Positions 47,622 through 55,880 of a DNA stretch of 64,000 nucleotides are shown one piece after another. The DNA comes from Rhodoferax antarcticus ANT.BR. GTDB taxonomy: Bacteria; Pseudomonadota; Gammaproteobacteria; Burkholderiales; Burkholderiaceae_C. Positions within the stretch are counted from its first letter, which is position 1, and the number at the start of each line of letters is the position of its first letter. A model generated the notes under the pieces. The model saw only the letters and a list, made by a program, of their open reading frames with translations, did not search any database and had not been told where the DNA came from. The stretch lies in NCBI RefSeq assembly GCF_001938565.1, contig NZ_MSYM01000017.1:124001-188000 (forward strand). Reading direction: 5' to 3'. A program made the position numbers and the translations under genes.

Positions 47622-49672
47622 TGGCTCACGCCCCGCAACATGTCCATGAATCGTTTTTCCATGGCCTCAATATCAGCCTGAATGGCCGAGCGGCTGCGCG
47701 GTGGGGTGTAGACATAAAACTCGCGGTTGAAGTTGATCTCAGTGCCCACCACGCCGGTCAGGCCATCACGCTCGTCTTTCACGTCGCGGTTGATCCATGC
47801 ATCGCCCCAATGCGGCAACACTTCGTGAGCGAAATAGTCGTCAATGTCTTCATGCAGAGGCACGTATTCGGAATCGCGCAGGTCGGAATCAGACAGCACT
47901 TCGCCTTTTTCGTTGGTGCAGGGTTCGGCTGTCTTGTCTTTGGTCCCCAGGCCCTTGCGTGCCAGCTCAAACGCTTTGGTACTGAGCTTGGGTTTGATGC
48001 CTTTCAACGCAGGCAACAGCGCGACCAAACGAGTGGCCTGCGTCTGCAATGCGGCGCGAAAGCTCTCAGCATTGGTGTAGATGGCAGTCGGGTCCAACTC
48101 GCGCAGCGTAGCTACCAACAGCAAACTCTGATCCACTGGCATTTTGGTGGCGTTGACGACCCGAACCAGTGTTACGATGCGCTCGGGATCGGCTTGAAAC
48201 CGCATACGTAAAGGCCGCTCAATGGTGAGCCTGCGGTAGAAGAAATGGTCGCGATCCAGCAACTTGGCTTTAAGGGTGCGATTGGTGGTGTCATCGCTCC
48301 ATTCCATGGTTTTGAAGTCCGCATAGGCGCGGGCAATACGCGCTACACAGTCGGCAGTGACCTCGCGGCGTTTCTTGCCCAGGTTCTTCTTCATCAGCTG
48401 GCTCATGCCGCTGGCGTCGATCAGCAGTACCTTGCCTTTGCGCTCGGATGGCTTGCGGTTGCTCATGAACCACAGGTAGGTGGTGATATTGGTGTTGTAA
48501 AACAGGTCCGTGGGCATGGCCACGATGCAATCAAGGTAGTCGTTGGTCAAAATGTGGCGGCGAATTTCGCTCTCGCCACTGCCTGCGTCGCCGGTAAACA
48601 GGGGCGAACCGTTGTGCACCACGCCAATACGGCCACCACCCTTGCCCGCCACGAGCGGTTGCATTTTGGACAGCAGATGCAAACTGAACAGCATTTGTCC
48701 GTCGCGTATAGCGGGCAGGCCCGGCGCAAAACGGCCCGCTGCACCTTTGGAGTGCTCTTTACGCACCGCGCTCTCGGCAGGCTTCCACTCCACGCCATAG
48801 GGCGGATTGGCGGCTTGGTATTCAAAGGTCTCGCCTGCGTGTTTGTCCACCTCCAGCGTGTCGCCGTTGGCAATGTTGGCCGGGTCCTGACCGCGTATCA
48901 GCATGTCGGCCTTGCAGATGGCGTAGGTTTCGTCCTCTAGCTCCTGGCCGTAAAGCTTCAAGGTCACGCGGTCGTTGAACTGGCGCAGGTGCTCTTCCGC
49001 CACGCTCAAAATGCCGCCGGTGCCTGCCGTGGGGTCGTACATGGTGCGCACGATGCCGGGCCGGGACAATGCCTCTTCATCGCCACCAAACAGCACGGTG
49101 ACCATCAACTCGATCACGTCGCGCGGGGTGTACTGCTCACCAGCGGGGGACACGTCGTTGAACTTGCGCAGCAGCTCTTCAAATGCCTGGCCCATGTCGT
49201 GGTTGGTCACCACCGACTTGCCTTTTTCGTCCTTGTCACGCAAGTCTGTTTCCGCAAAGTTCTTGATCACGCCATAAAGGCGGTTCTTTTCGGCCAGCTT
49301 GTCCACCGTGGCCAGAAAGCCAAATTTCTCAAAAATGTCGCGCACGTTTTGCGAATAGCCATTCACCATGGCTTGCAAGTTGTCGCGCACGTCATGGCTG
49401 TCTGGGGTTTCCGCCACCCCTGGCAGGGTGAAGCCCGAGGTGTTGTAGAACGCATAGCCGCTGGCCGACGGCAATATCCTGTTGAGGTAGTCGTTTCCCT
49501 TTTCCTTGTTGGCAGCGTACTTGGCAAACACCGCCTTGGAGGTTGGCTCAAGCACGCAATCCAGGCGGCGCAGGATGGTAAACGGGAGAATGACCTTGCG
49601 GTATTCGTTTTCTTTGAAGGCACCGCGCAGAAGTTCGGCGTTTTTCCAGATCAGGTCGGCAAGTTTGGTCAT
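47618..49672 (-). CDS. hsdM: Type I DNA methyltransferase subunit
   Basis: 684 residues. An N-terminal helical domain (LIWKNAELLRGAFKENEYRK) is followed by the N6-adenine methylase: MYDPTAGTGGILSVAEEHL (AdoMet site, motif I) and YQAANPPYGVEWKP (catalytic NPPY, motif IV), then VVHNGSPLFTGDAGSGESEI. It methylates adenine in the half-sites read by HsdS. The length is larger than E. coli HsdM (about 530), as in the subfamily with a long C-terminal extension. The ATG overlaps the stop of the broken metallopeptidase gene (TTAAT on the + strand reads as TAATG). Confidence 0.95.
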   Translation of the reverse strand: MTKLADLIWKNAELLRGAFKENEYRKVILPFTILRRLDCVLEPTSKAVFAKYAANKEKGNDYLNRILPSASGYAFYNTSGFTLPGVAETPDSHDVRDNLQAMVNGYSQNVRDIFEKFGFLATVDKLAEKNRLYGVIKNFAETDLRDKDEKGKSVVTNHDMGQAFEELLRKFNDVSPAGEQYTPRDVIELMVTVLFGGDEEALSRPGIVRTMYDPTAGTGGILSVAEEHLRQFNDRVTLKLYGQELEDETYAICKADMLIRGQDPANIANGDTLEVDKHAGETFEYQAANPPYGVEWKPAESAVRKEHSKGAAGRFAPGLPAIRDGQMLFSLHLLSKMQPLVAGKGGGRIGVVHNGSPLFTGDAGSGESEIRRHILTNDYLDCIVAMPTDLFYNTNITTYLWFMSNRKPSERKGKVLLIDASGMSQLMKKNLGKKRREVTADCVARIARAYADFKTMEWSDDTTNRTLKAKLLDRDHFFYRRLTIERPLRMRFQADPERIVTLVRVVNATKMPVDQSLLLVATLRELDPTAIYTNAESFRAALQTQATRLVALLPALKGIKPKLSTKAFELARKGLGTKDKTAEPCTNEKGEVLSDSDLRDSEYVPLHEDIDDYFAHEVLPHWGDAWINRDVKDERDGLTGVVGTEINFNREFYVYTPPRSRSAIQADIEAMEKRFMDMLRGVSQ

Positions 49673-50753
49673 TAAGAGTCGGTTTCGAAAAGGTCGGGGC
49701 TATTGTCTGGGCTATTGCTCGGGAAGAGCGGCAGGGTTTCATTGCGCTTCTTTTGCGGCTTATCGACCTTGGTATGCGCTGCCAGCCCCAGCAGGGTTTC
49801 AACTTGACCGGCGGCGCGCATGATTTGGTACATGTCGAGCCTCTCGGTCGTAGTGTCCTTCTCAACGTAATTTTTCAGGTAGCTCGCAGATTGGTTCTCC
49901 ACCCCGTTGCGGGTACACACAATGTAGGCAGTAGATTCCGCTTCAAGTTCTTGCTGCGTGTGTGTTTGGGTCGGGCGTATGGGAATACTCAAGTATTTGT
50001 CTTGCCCAAGATGCCCCAGGAACAGGTGTGCAAGTTCATGTGCCAAGGTGGCGAATTGCACGTTGGGGTTGTGGTTCTGGTTCATCCTCATTTTGTAGGC
50101 CGATTTTTCGCCGGGCAGTGCGGTACGAGTCAGACGGGCAATCGAACCTGCCTTAAGGTCGCCCATATCGACATACTTCCAAAAAATGTCTTTTTTCTCA
50201 ATTAACGCGGCGAACCGATCCAAGGCCGTTTGGTCAATAACGCCCGCCGCCTCGAACGCCGATACGCCCGTTGGCAGCGGATCACCTTCCGTGTCCATCA
50301 CGTCATACACAAGCGCAACAGGGCCAAAGGGCCAAAGGGCCACAAGATAAGCAGTGGTCGCGCGTCTGCTTTGATGGTGCGCTTAAAGGTTTCTCGCCAG
50401 TCCCGTGCTGACGCCGCATGGTTCAAACCCGGCTTTTGAATTTGCAACAACAGCGCGTTGAACGGGGCAAAGTTGCTCAGCCGCACCACGAAGTCCAGCA
50501 GATTTTTATAGTCCGCGCCCTTGCTGTATAGGCGTGAATCCTCCAGCAATTGGTCCAACATGGACCGCGCCGCATCGGTTTCGATTGGATTGACCTTGGC
50601 CGAATCTTCCACTTCTTCCCCCTGATTATTTGTTATGGTTACATCGTAAGGCCGTTTTTGCGAAACAGATTCACGGCTCCAGCAATTTGTGCAGAAAACC
50701 ATATTTGCGCCCAATGTCATAGAGACTGATCTGCACCAGCCGGTCGAATCCAA
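49672..50753 (-). pseudogene. ImmA/IrrE-type metallopeptidase gene, frameshifted by an 8-bp duplication
   Basis: The N-terminal frame (50753-50298) reads KRPYDVTITNNQGEEVEDSA, DYKNLLDFVVRLSNFAPFNA and DARPLLILWPFGP, then goes wrong (LALLRLCMT, stop). The C-terminal frame resumes as WPFGPVALVYDVMDTEGDPL and contains ATLAHELAHLFLGHLG, the HExxH zinc site of ImmA/IrrE peptidases. The break coincides with 2.75 tandem copies of GGGCCAAA at 50321-50342; removing one copy restores one frame. The 5' end also looks altered: no ATG with a ribosome site precedes KRPYDV, and the upstream sequence encodes a foreign tail (RLVQISLYDIGRKYGFLHKL). ImmA-type peptidases usually relieve repression in mobile elements. 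Confidence 0.85.
50321..50342 (-). repeat. 8-bp tandem repeat GGGCCAAA (2.75 copies)
   Basis: GGGCCAAA at 50321, again at 50329, then GGGCCA at 50337. It lies within the ImmA/IrrE gene and causes its frameshift. Short tandem units of this kind can be gained or lost by strand slippage. Confidence 0.9.
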
Positions 50754-50784
50754 TTCTTCAAAAATTACACTTTTACACTTATCT

Positions 50785-50994
50785 TTATTTACTCAATTGC
50801 GTGTCTAGGTAAATACTCATAGCCTCAATGATCATCTCGCTCATAGAGCGATCCGCTTGCGCTGCGGCTGTCTTCCACTGCCGCCTGACTGACAGAGGCA
50901 CGTTGATGTTCACCCGCCCAATGTCTTCACGCACCACGTCTTGCACTGGCACGTCAACGCGAACCTTGTCCAACGGTTTAGATTTCAAACCCAT
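50785..50994 (-). CDS. Ribbon-helix-helix partition/antitoxin-type protein (ParG-like)
   Basis: 69 residues. A flexible N-terminus (GLKSKPLDKVRVDVPVQDVV) leads to a ribbon-helix-helix core: GRVNINVPLSVRRQWKTAAA then QADRSMSEMIIEAMSIYLDT. ParG and similar centromere-binding proteins have this layout and follow a ParF/ParA-type ATPase, as here (10-base overlap). It would bind the element's centromere and its own promoter. Confidence 0.8.
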   Translation of the reverse strand: MGLKSKPLDKVRVDVPVQDVVREDIGRVNINVPLSVRRQWKTAAAQADRSMSEMIIEAMSIYLDTQLSK

Positions 50995-51617
50995 TTTGCA
51001 GTCTCCATTTCATTCAACACAGCATCCATCTCGTCCTTGGCTTTGGCATCGTCCAGGTCGTACACACTCAGTCCGTCCGTCAAGGCCTGGGCAAACACCA
51101 CCCGGTTGCCAATGGTTGAATCCATCTGGTCAATCTCGTATTCATTCCATTCACCGGTCTTGACCAGTTTTGAGAGCTTTGAGACCCCGCTGGTCCGGTT
51201 GACCAGGAACGCCGCATCAATGCTGCCGCCCACATCAATCTTTGAACGCACGAGCTTGACCGTCGCTGCGCTGGCCCACAAGTCAGCGCCAGACGGTTGA
51301 ATGACTAACAGCGCCACGTTGGCAATTCGCACGATGGCAGCGGCCATCGCCTCGGCTTTGGCCGGACCGTCAATGATTACAAAATCTGCCGCTAGCGTGG
51401 GAATGGCACTCAGCATTTGAGGTCGATCCAGTGCAACGACTACCGGCAGGTTGGCCCCTTCTGGACTTGCAGCCCGCCAGTCCCTGGCCGTACCCTGTGG
51501 GTCAGAGTCAACCAGGACAACCCGCTTGCCACGGCGATGAAGCGCGGTGGCAAGATTGGTGGCAACGGTGCTTTTACCGCTGCCACCCTTTTCATTGATA
51601 ACCGCGATGATTTTCAT
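50985..51617 (-). CDS. parA: ParA/ParF-family partition ATPase
   Basis: 210 residues, the short ParF-like length without an HTH domain. Deviant Walker A: INEKGGSGKSTVATNLATAL, with the signature Lys; then VLVDSDPQGTARDWR and FVIIDGPAKAEAMAAAIVRI. It forms dynamic assemblies that position plasmid copies. Directly upstream (51618-51670) is an AT-rich stretch with TTTTACTCATAAGCGTTTAC that may serve as operator or centromere. With the RHH protein, KfrA and TrfA it shows that this is a plasmid-derived replicon. Confidence 0.92.
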   Translation of the reverse strand: MKIIAVINEKGGSGKSTVATNLATALHRRGKRVVLVDSDPQGTARDWRAASPEGANLPVVVALDRPQMLSAIPTLAADFVIIDGPAKAEAMAAAIVRIANVALLVIQPSGADLWASAATVKLVRSKIDVGGSIDAAFLVNRTSGVSKLSKLVKTGEWNEYEIDQMDSTIGNRVVFAQALTDGLSVYDLDDAKAKDEMDAVLNEMETAKWV

Positions 51618-51703
51618 ATACTCTTTTACTCATAAGCGTTTACGTTCAATAGTGTATATAAACTTGGCTGGTGTATCAATCTCGCGGAGTCACTCCCCAT
51701 GCC

Positions 51704-51915
51704 TTACGACAGTTTCGCTTGAGCCTCTTCCAGTGCTTGCAAATCCTCATCGTTGCCCATTGCGCGGTCTTCGGCTGCAGCAGCTGTCGTTGGGACCCGC
51801 TGCACTTGCTCAATGATCGCCGCTGTAATCCGCCGATCAATTCGGCGTCAGCAATGCAAACGACTGGATGACCTACTTTCCAGTCGGCACATTTCACTGA
51901 CGTTTCTATTTCCAA
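51704..51915 (-). pseudogene. Frameshifted remnant of a small protein
   Basis: Upstream frame: VKCADWKVGHPVVCIADAEL and IGGLQ. After a frame change, the neighbouring frame continues RITAAIIEQVQRVPTTAAAA then EDRAMGNDEDLQALEEAQAK, ending LS and TAA at 51704-51706. The two parts together look like one decayed short gene. The family was not recognised. Confidence 0.35.
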
Positions 51916-52007
51916 TCTGGCTTGCGGTTGTGATTAGCAGGCTGCAGAAATACTGACTGAGTCCCTGCAAGGTTCAAAAGTCGACGTCATAGACCCGACC
52001 GCTTTCA

Positions 52008-52478
52008 TCAAGCAGTCGCCTGCTGGCTTACCAACGGTGTGCGCTTGCGAGGGGTCGGGAAATCGTCATTAACTCCAGAATACGGATCCCTCGACCGCCC
52101 AAGCGAACTCAAACTTTCAACTGCGGCGGCTAAAGTGCGCACTGCATCCGTCCCCTTTTCAGTTAATTGAATCATCACATCAATTGCGTCATCAATACTC
52201 ACCCCCAAGACCTTCTTTTCGATTGGATTACCAGAGTCATCGAATCCACTCAGATCAAGCCAAACTATCAATTCATTTTTTACTTGACGCTGCTTATATT
52301 GAAGTACGAGTCGATAATTGTTTACATCAGAACCTTGGTCGCTCAGCCAACCAACAATAGTAACAATTTCATTTTCGCAATCAACCCAGCATTTCCCAAC
52401 GTCCCCCCTCCAGTCAGGGTGATCACAATTATTAAAAGTTAAAGCGTCTTCTAAAATTTTAGCTACTGCAACGTCCAT
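52008..52478 (-). CDS. Hypothetical protein (low-GC cargo)
   Basis: 156 residues, no recognised family. NNCDHPDWRGDVGKCWVDCE has three cysteines and could coordinate metal or form a disulfide; YKQRQVKNELIVWLDLSGFD looks like a beta-strand core; the C-terminus is a charged tail. Base composition is clearly more AT-rich than the core genome. AAAGGAG lies 7 bases before the ATG. Confidence 0.65.
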   Translation of the reverse strand: MDVAVAKILEDALTFNNCDHPDWRGDVGKCWVDCENEIVTIVGWLSDQGSDVNNYRLVLQYKQRQVKNELIVWLDLSGFDDSGNPIEKKVLGVSIDDAIDVMIQLTEKGTDAVRTLAAAVESLSSLGRSRDPYSGVNDDFPTPRKRTPLVSQQATA

Positions 52479-52805
52479 CGTAATCTCCTTTCAAGTTAAT
52501 ATTGCTTTCTGACCCTTCAGAAGTTATATTTTATACAAAAGACTTCAAAATTTTATTGCATAAGATGTGCAAATATCTTATGTTTGTTTTTTGCATATTT
52601 TAAATATCTTGATCCCTGATTAGCAAGGATCTTCCGCCATTGCCATCTGCTCGCCACAGAATTTTTTTTATTCTGTTTTTGCGGCAACAGAGAATAATTA
52701 AAAATTCTCAAATTTCTAGATGTTCCGATGATGTAAGAGGTTTTTAAAATTTACAAATCGTGCGACTTCAGTTCTTGACTAGATAATAATTTAATATGAA
52801 ATAAA
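52479..52805. other. AT-rich non-coding stretch
   Basis: About 330 bases with long A/T runs and no credible ORF. Small direct repeats such as ATCTTATG and AAATATCTT appear near 52550-52610. It separates two low-GC cargo genes. Confidence 0.5.
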
Positions 52806-52829
52806 AAAACCCGATCGAAATCGGGTTTT
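52806..52829 (-). terminator. Intrinsic terminator of the gene at 52864
   Basis: On the minus strand AAAACCCGAT - TTCG - ATCGGGTTTT followed by more Ts (TTTATTTC): a 10-bp stem with a UUCG loop and T run, 35 bases after the stop of the 137-residue gene. Confidence 0.85.
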
Positions 52830-52863
52830 AGGTTTACTCTATCAAATAATCATTGCTCTAATG

Positions 52864-53277
52864 TCAATGATTGCAATATAAACACATGTAATATGTATAT
52901 GTGAATCTTCTTAGGAATTCGGTATCATAAATAAATCCTTTAAAGCCAAACTCCTCAAGATCATACAGCTTATTGATTTCAAAAGATTCTATTGTTTTAT
53001 CATGAATAAATTCAATATGAACAAAAATTTTGTTTTTAGATAAATTTAAGGACTTGTCTTTTACAGAAATACCAGCATCCTTCAATGCAGTCATCATTTC
53101 ATAAAATGCGTCCTCTAAATCGTCACCATATGCTATTTCAGCGTGAATAAATTTAAGTAACTCAAGCTCACTATTCAGCTCGGATTTGCTATGACTTTCA
53201 ATATAACTTCCAAAGCAAAAGTTATTTCTAAACTCAAAAAAAGCATTAGTTAAATTGGCCGTACCTATTTTTAGCAT
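52864..53277 (-). CDS. Hypothetical protein (very AT-rich cargo)
   Basis: 137 residues with strong AT-rich codon use unlike any core gene here, so probably acquired from a distant donor. ELELLKFIHAEIAYGDDLED and AFYEMMTALKDAGISVKDKS look helical, then IFVHIEFIHDKTIESFEINK beta. A C-terminal YMCLYCNH has paired cysteines. No family was recognised. It has its own terminator (52806-52829); AAAGGTGA precedes the ATG. Confidence 0.65.
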   Translation of the reverse strand: MLKIGTANLTNAFFEFRNNFCFGSYIESHSKSELNSELELLKFIHAEIAYGDDLEDAFYEMMTALKDAGISVKDKSLNLSKNKIFVHIEFIHDKTIESFEINKLYDLEEFGFKGFIYDTEFLRRFTYTYYMCLYCNH

Positions 53278-53389
53278 GACACATCACCTTTAAAAAGCTC
53301 TGCAAAATCGCATGAACTGCATTGGATATGTCATCAAAAAATAAAGTCGATTTTTTATCAGTGCGCAAAGTGGAAAACTGCGCCTTTTG

Positions 53390-54046
53390 TCATTTTTTGT
53401 TGATTCCTGCCTTCCTGAAGCCAACCATCATTGGCAAGGTGTCGGGATCAGGCCCCGGCCATGCACGCTCTTTAAATAGAGCGCCCCAAAGTTTCTGTCC
53501 AGACTTGAGCGCTTTGCGTAGCTGCCGCCGAACCCCGCCAAACATTGGATAGAAGCGCGTCCAGTGATGTGATTCCAGGGCAACCTTACTAGGATCACCT
53601 GTCTTCACCAGCGCCGTCAGGTGCTGCTCCAGCAGTCCCATGTCTCTGGATTGAATACGCCACGTCCAGGCATAGTCGCCACGCTCGCGCGGTTCGTGCA
53701 CGATCACGAACTTTGAAAACTCCGGCAACTTGGTGTTCCACTTTTCCCGGCTGAACGGCCCCACCTCGATGGAACTGGCGAACTCCGTAGCCATCAAAAT
53801 CACCTCGACTTCGCCGGGCGCACCAATCACGGGGGCGGCAACCGCCACAGCGGTCGGCAAGCCCTTCTGCTTTTTGTCTTGGCGCTGGTAGGCGGCCAGG
53901 CGCGTGCCGTACACCTCGGCCCATTTCTCATCAAGCGCCTTCAGTTTTTCTGGTTCGGTTTTGATTGAAATCCATCTGGTGTAACCACGGGTGAAATGCA
54001 ACAGGATCGATTGAAGGGCAGGAGTCAGGTCATCATGAATTTTCAT
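53390..54046 (-). CDS. Hypothetical protein, plasmid/element type
   Basis: 218 residues, not assigned. Recognisable stretches: RGYTRWISIKTEPEKLKALD, EKWAEVYGTRLAAYQRQDKK, then FASSIEVGPFSREKWNTKLP and RERGDYAWTWRIQSRDMGLL. The pattern is predominantly alpha/beta without membrane segments. GC and codon use resemble the host-like part of the element. It is divergent from the ORF-free region that starts at 54047, so its promoter lies beside that of the possible RNA. Confidence 0.65.
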   Translation of the reverse strand: MKIHDDLTPALQSILLHFTRGYTRWISIKTEPEKLKALDEKWAEVYGTRLAAYQRQDKKQKGLPTAVAVAAPVIGAPGEVEVILMATEFASSIEVGPFSREKWNTKLPEFSKFVIVHEPRERGDYAWTWRIQSRDMGLLEQHLTALVKTGDPSKVALESHHWTRFYPMFGGVRRQLRKALKSGQKLWGALFKERAWPGPDPDTLPMMVGFRKAGINKK

Positions 54047-54102
54047 GAAAACATGATACCTACAACGTGATAGCTAGTAAAGCTACAACGCTAAATGAAG
54101 GT

Positions 54103-54125
54103 GGGAAGCGCGAGCTTCCCTTTTT
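54103..54125 (+). terminator. Hairpin plus T run at the start of the ORF-free region
   Basis: GGGAAGC - GCGA - GCTTCCC then TTTTT: a textbook intrinsic terminator on the + strand. Only about 55 bases separate it from the divergent gene, so it would end a very short leader RNA or act as an attenuator of the candidate RNA. Confidence 0.6.
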
Positions 54126-54188
54126 GCAAGCGCCACATATCCAGATCAGTTTTGTAACGATTGATCTGGTGAGGCATCGCTCCCTGCT

Positions 54189-54243
54189 GTTGGCGCTCCC
54201 CCATGTGTTTGTGAAAACCACGAACACATCGGGGAGCGCCAAC
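54189..54243. repeat. 55-base near-perfect hairpin
   Basis: Arms GTTGGCGCTCCCC (54189-54201) and GGGGAGCGCCAAC (54231-54243) pair over 13 bases. After one mismatch, ATGTGTT pairs with AACACAT over 7, then 4 more around an AAAAC loop. It is the most stable inverted repeat seen in the window. Confidence 0.9.
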
Positions 54244-55210
54244 TCCAAAGCCACCATTTCACTCTCGGTGCGTAATGCACCAGGGGCTGCCAAGCCCCAC
54301 GCACGCGAGCTCGCCAGCTCGCGTGAATCTTCGTCTTGGCGCCCGATGCAGAGAAATTTGCACGTCGGGTGCGAGGACGAGGGCAAGGGGTAACCCCTGG
54401 TCGCAAGACCAGACTAAACCTTTGCCTTCAGTCCTTGGAGGCACTGCCGCGCGAGCGGCTGTGGGTGTGCGATCAGGACACGGCGACCAAGCGGAAATGC
54501 TTGGAAGCCTGCACAAATGAAATCAGGAGTCTGTCAAAAGACGTTAGAACTGACCCGGGGGTGAGTGGAAACCTCACAACCGGTGCGACCTGGGATGGCA
54601 GCAAATGCGCAAGAAAAATGCGCTTCGGTCACATGGGCAAAGTGCCCAGAGTGGTCGGGGGAGCGGGAGATAACGCGGGTCACGCCGCGAAGTCCACCAG
54701 CCTCTGCTGATAGCTTAACCCTGTAATGCACCTGACTCATGAAAATGAATGGTGCTATTGGTCGATGATTACAAAAAAGCCTGTCGAAAGATTGGCCTGG
54801 CTCTAGGACTGCGAAGTCTGCGAATCCATGAATAACAGAACATATCCGTAAGCTCACCGCTTTACCACCTTCGGGGGGCTGAAAACTGGGGGACGTGCCC
54901 AGCCATTGAGATATGCAAACTGTATGGAAGTCTATGTAATTGGTAGTTTGTGATAACTGAGGAAATCTCGATGTCTGCGGTGGGTTGGAAACCATCGCAA
55001 GCCGCGTAACGAGCGGCATTAAGGGCATAGGGGTGAGAGCGTGATTCGAGTAGAAAAAACCAGGCGCCGAAAGCAACTGGGAAAACGTAAAAGACGTTTG
55101 CGCTGATTGGCATCAGCAGTTCGAAAGATCGAGGACGAAGAGTAAGAGTGACTAACCCCATTGGCTTGGGGTGGTGTAAAGGGACGGTTGGGGCTTGGCG
55201 GCCCCAGCTA

Positions 55211-55585
55211 TTCATCGATCCGGTTTGGCGACTGGATGATCAAAAAATCTTTACTATTTATGAAAAATCCACCGACAGGTGGAGGAAAAACTGCGTCGAT
55301 TTGCATTGAAAACCGTCTTTAAAAACATTTAAAAAGTGCACCACAAGGGATTATTCCCATCAAAAATTTGGCTAATAAGTCAAGTTCTCAAAAGCCTGGG
55401 CCTAGACATTTACATGTCAAAAACTCGGAAAAAAAACTAACAAACCCTCACCGGGCAGAAAGGAAATTTAGTCTGCTAAAGGCAGATAAAAGCAGATAAA
55501 AGCAGATAAAAGCAGTGTCGAGCTTCGGTTCGATATTAATATGAACGCAACCAGTAATGGATTTCGTCTATTATGCAAACCCCTA
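55211..55585. other. AT-rich ORF-free stretch with GCAGATAAAA tandem repeats
   Basis: No credible gene. Three exact tandem copies of GCAGATAAAA at 55482-55511 and a partial fourth (GCAG) end at 55515. Such short direct repeats could be binding sites or slippage products. The stretch leads to the terminator at 55586. Confidence 0.6.
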
Positions 55586-55609
55586 AACCCCCTCATTGAG
55601 GGGGTTTTT
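55586..55609 (+). terminator. Strong intrinsic terminator
   Basis: AACCCCCTC - ATT - GAGGGGG then TTTTT on the + strand. It would end any transcript coming from the candidate RNA region and insulates the CRISPR-like array that follows. Confidence 0.85.
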
Positions 55610-55830
55610 CACGTTTAATTGAGATCGTCTTGAATGCCTGAAATACCAGGGTGGCATTGGATCAGCATCTCGCCATAGACCGCTTGTCGGCTCTGGCCGC
55701 ATCTTCAGCCGCCTCGTACGTGATATCAACTTCGGCAATCTTGACAATTGCCTTTACCGGAAAGTTGATCGTTATTTAGTATTTTGAAAAGTTCGAAATA
55801 CGCTATAGGCATTTAGTTTTTTGAAACTAC
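55610..55830 (+). promoter_or_regulatory. Possible leader of the CRISPR-like array
   Basis: Noncoding and increasingly AT-rich toward the first repeat. Two near-copies, ATTTAGTATTTTGAAAAG (55773) and ATTTAGTTTTTTGAAACT (55811), lie 38 bases apart, immediately before repeat 1. An AT-rich leader on this side agrees with the degenerate last repeat being at the other end. Confidence 0.4.
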
Positions 55831-55880
55831 GTTAGCCCCATGCACGCATAGGTAAAAAAATCGCAGTGGTTGTTTTGGTA

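Larger units (their letters stand above)
54100..55210 (+). ncRNA. Candidate large structured RNA, unclassified
   Basis: About 1.1 kb without a credible ORF on either strand but dense in perfect hairpins. Examples: GGGAAGC-GCGA-GCTTCCC (54103), a 55-base hairpin (54189-54243), GGTGC/GCACC (54267), GGGGCT/AGCCCC (54283), CACGCGAGCT/AGCTCGCGTG (54302), CTGGTC-GCAA-GACCAG (54397), GCCGC-GCGA-GCGGC (54446), CCAAGC/GCTTGG (54487), TGGGCA/TGCCCA (54634), GGACT-GCGA-AGTCT (54806), ACCCCA/TGGGGT (55155) and TGGGGC/GCCCCA (55189). Loops GCGA, GCAA and a C(TTCG)G near 54869 are stable GNRA and UNCG forms only when read on the + strand. This suggests a folded + strand RNA, similar in scale to ornate RNAs known from phages, but none was recognised. 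No group II intron domain V was found. Confidence 0.5.

Noticed and set aside
54534..55076. 180-codon open frame on the minus strand
   Set aside because: Runs through several perfect hairpins, has no family pattern, no ribosome site and unusual composition; better explained as chance within the structured region.
54465..55206. GTGTGCGAT near 54465 and a hairpin ending in AGCTAT near 55206 resemble the ends of a group II intron
   Set aside because: No domain V with its AGC/GAAA-loop pattern precedes the supposed 3' end, and no intron-encoded reverse transcriptase is present.
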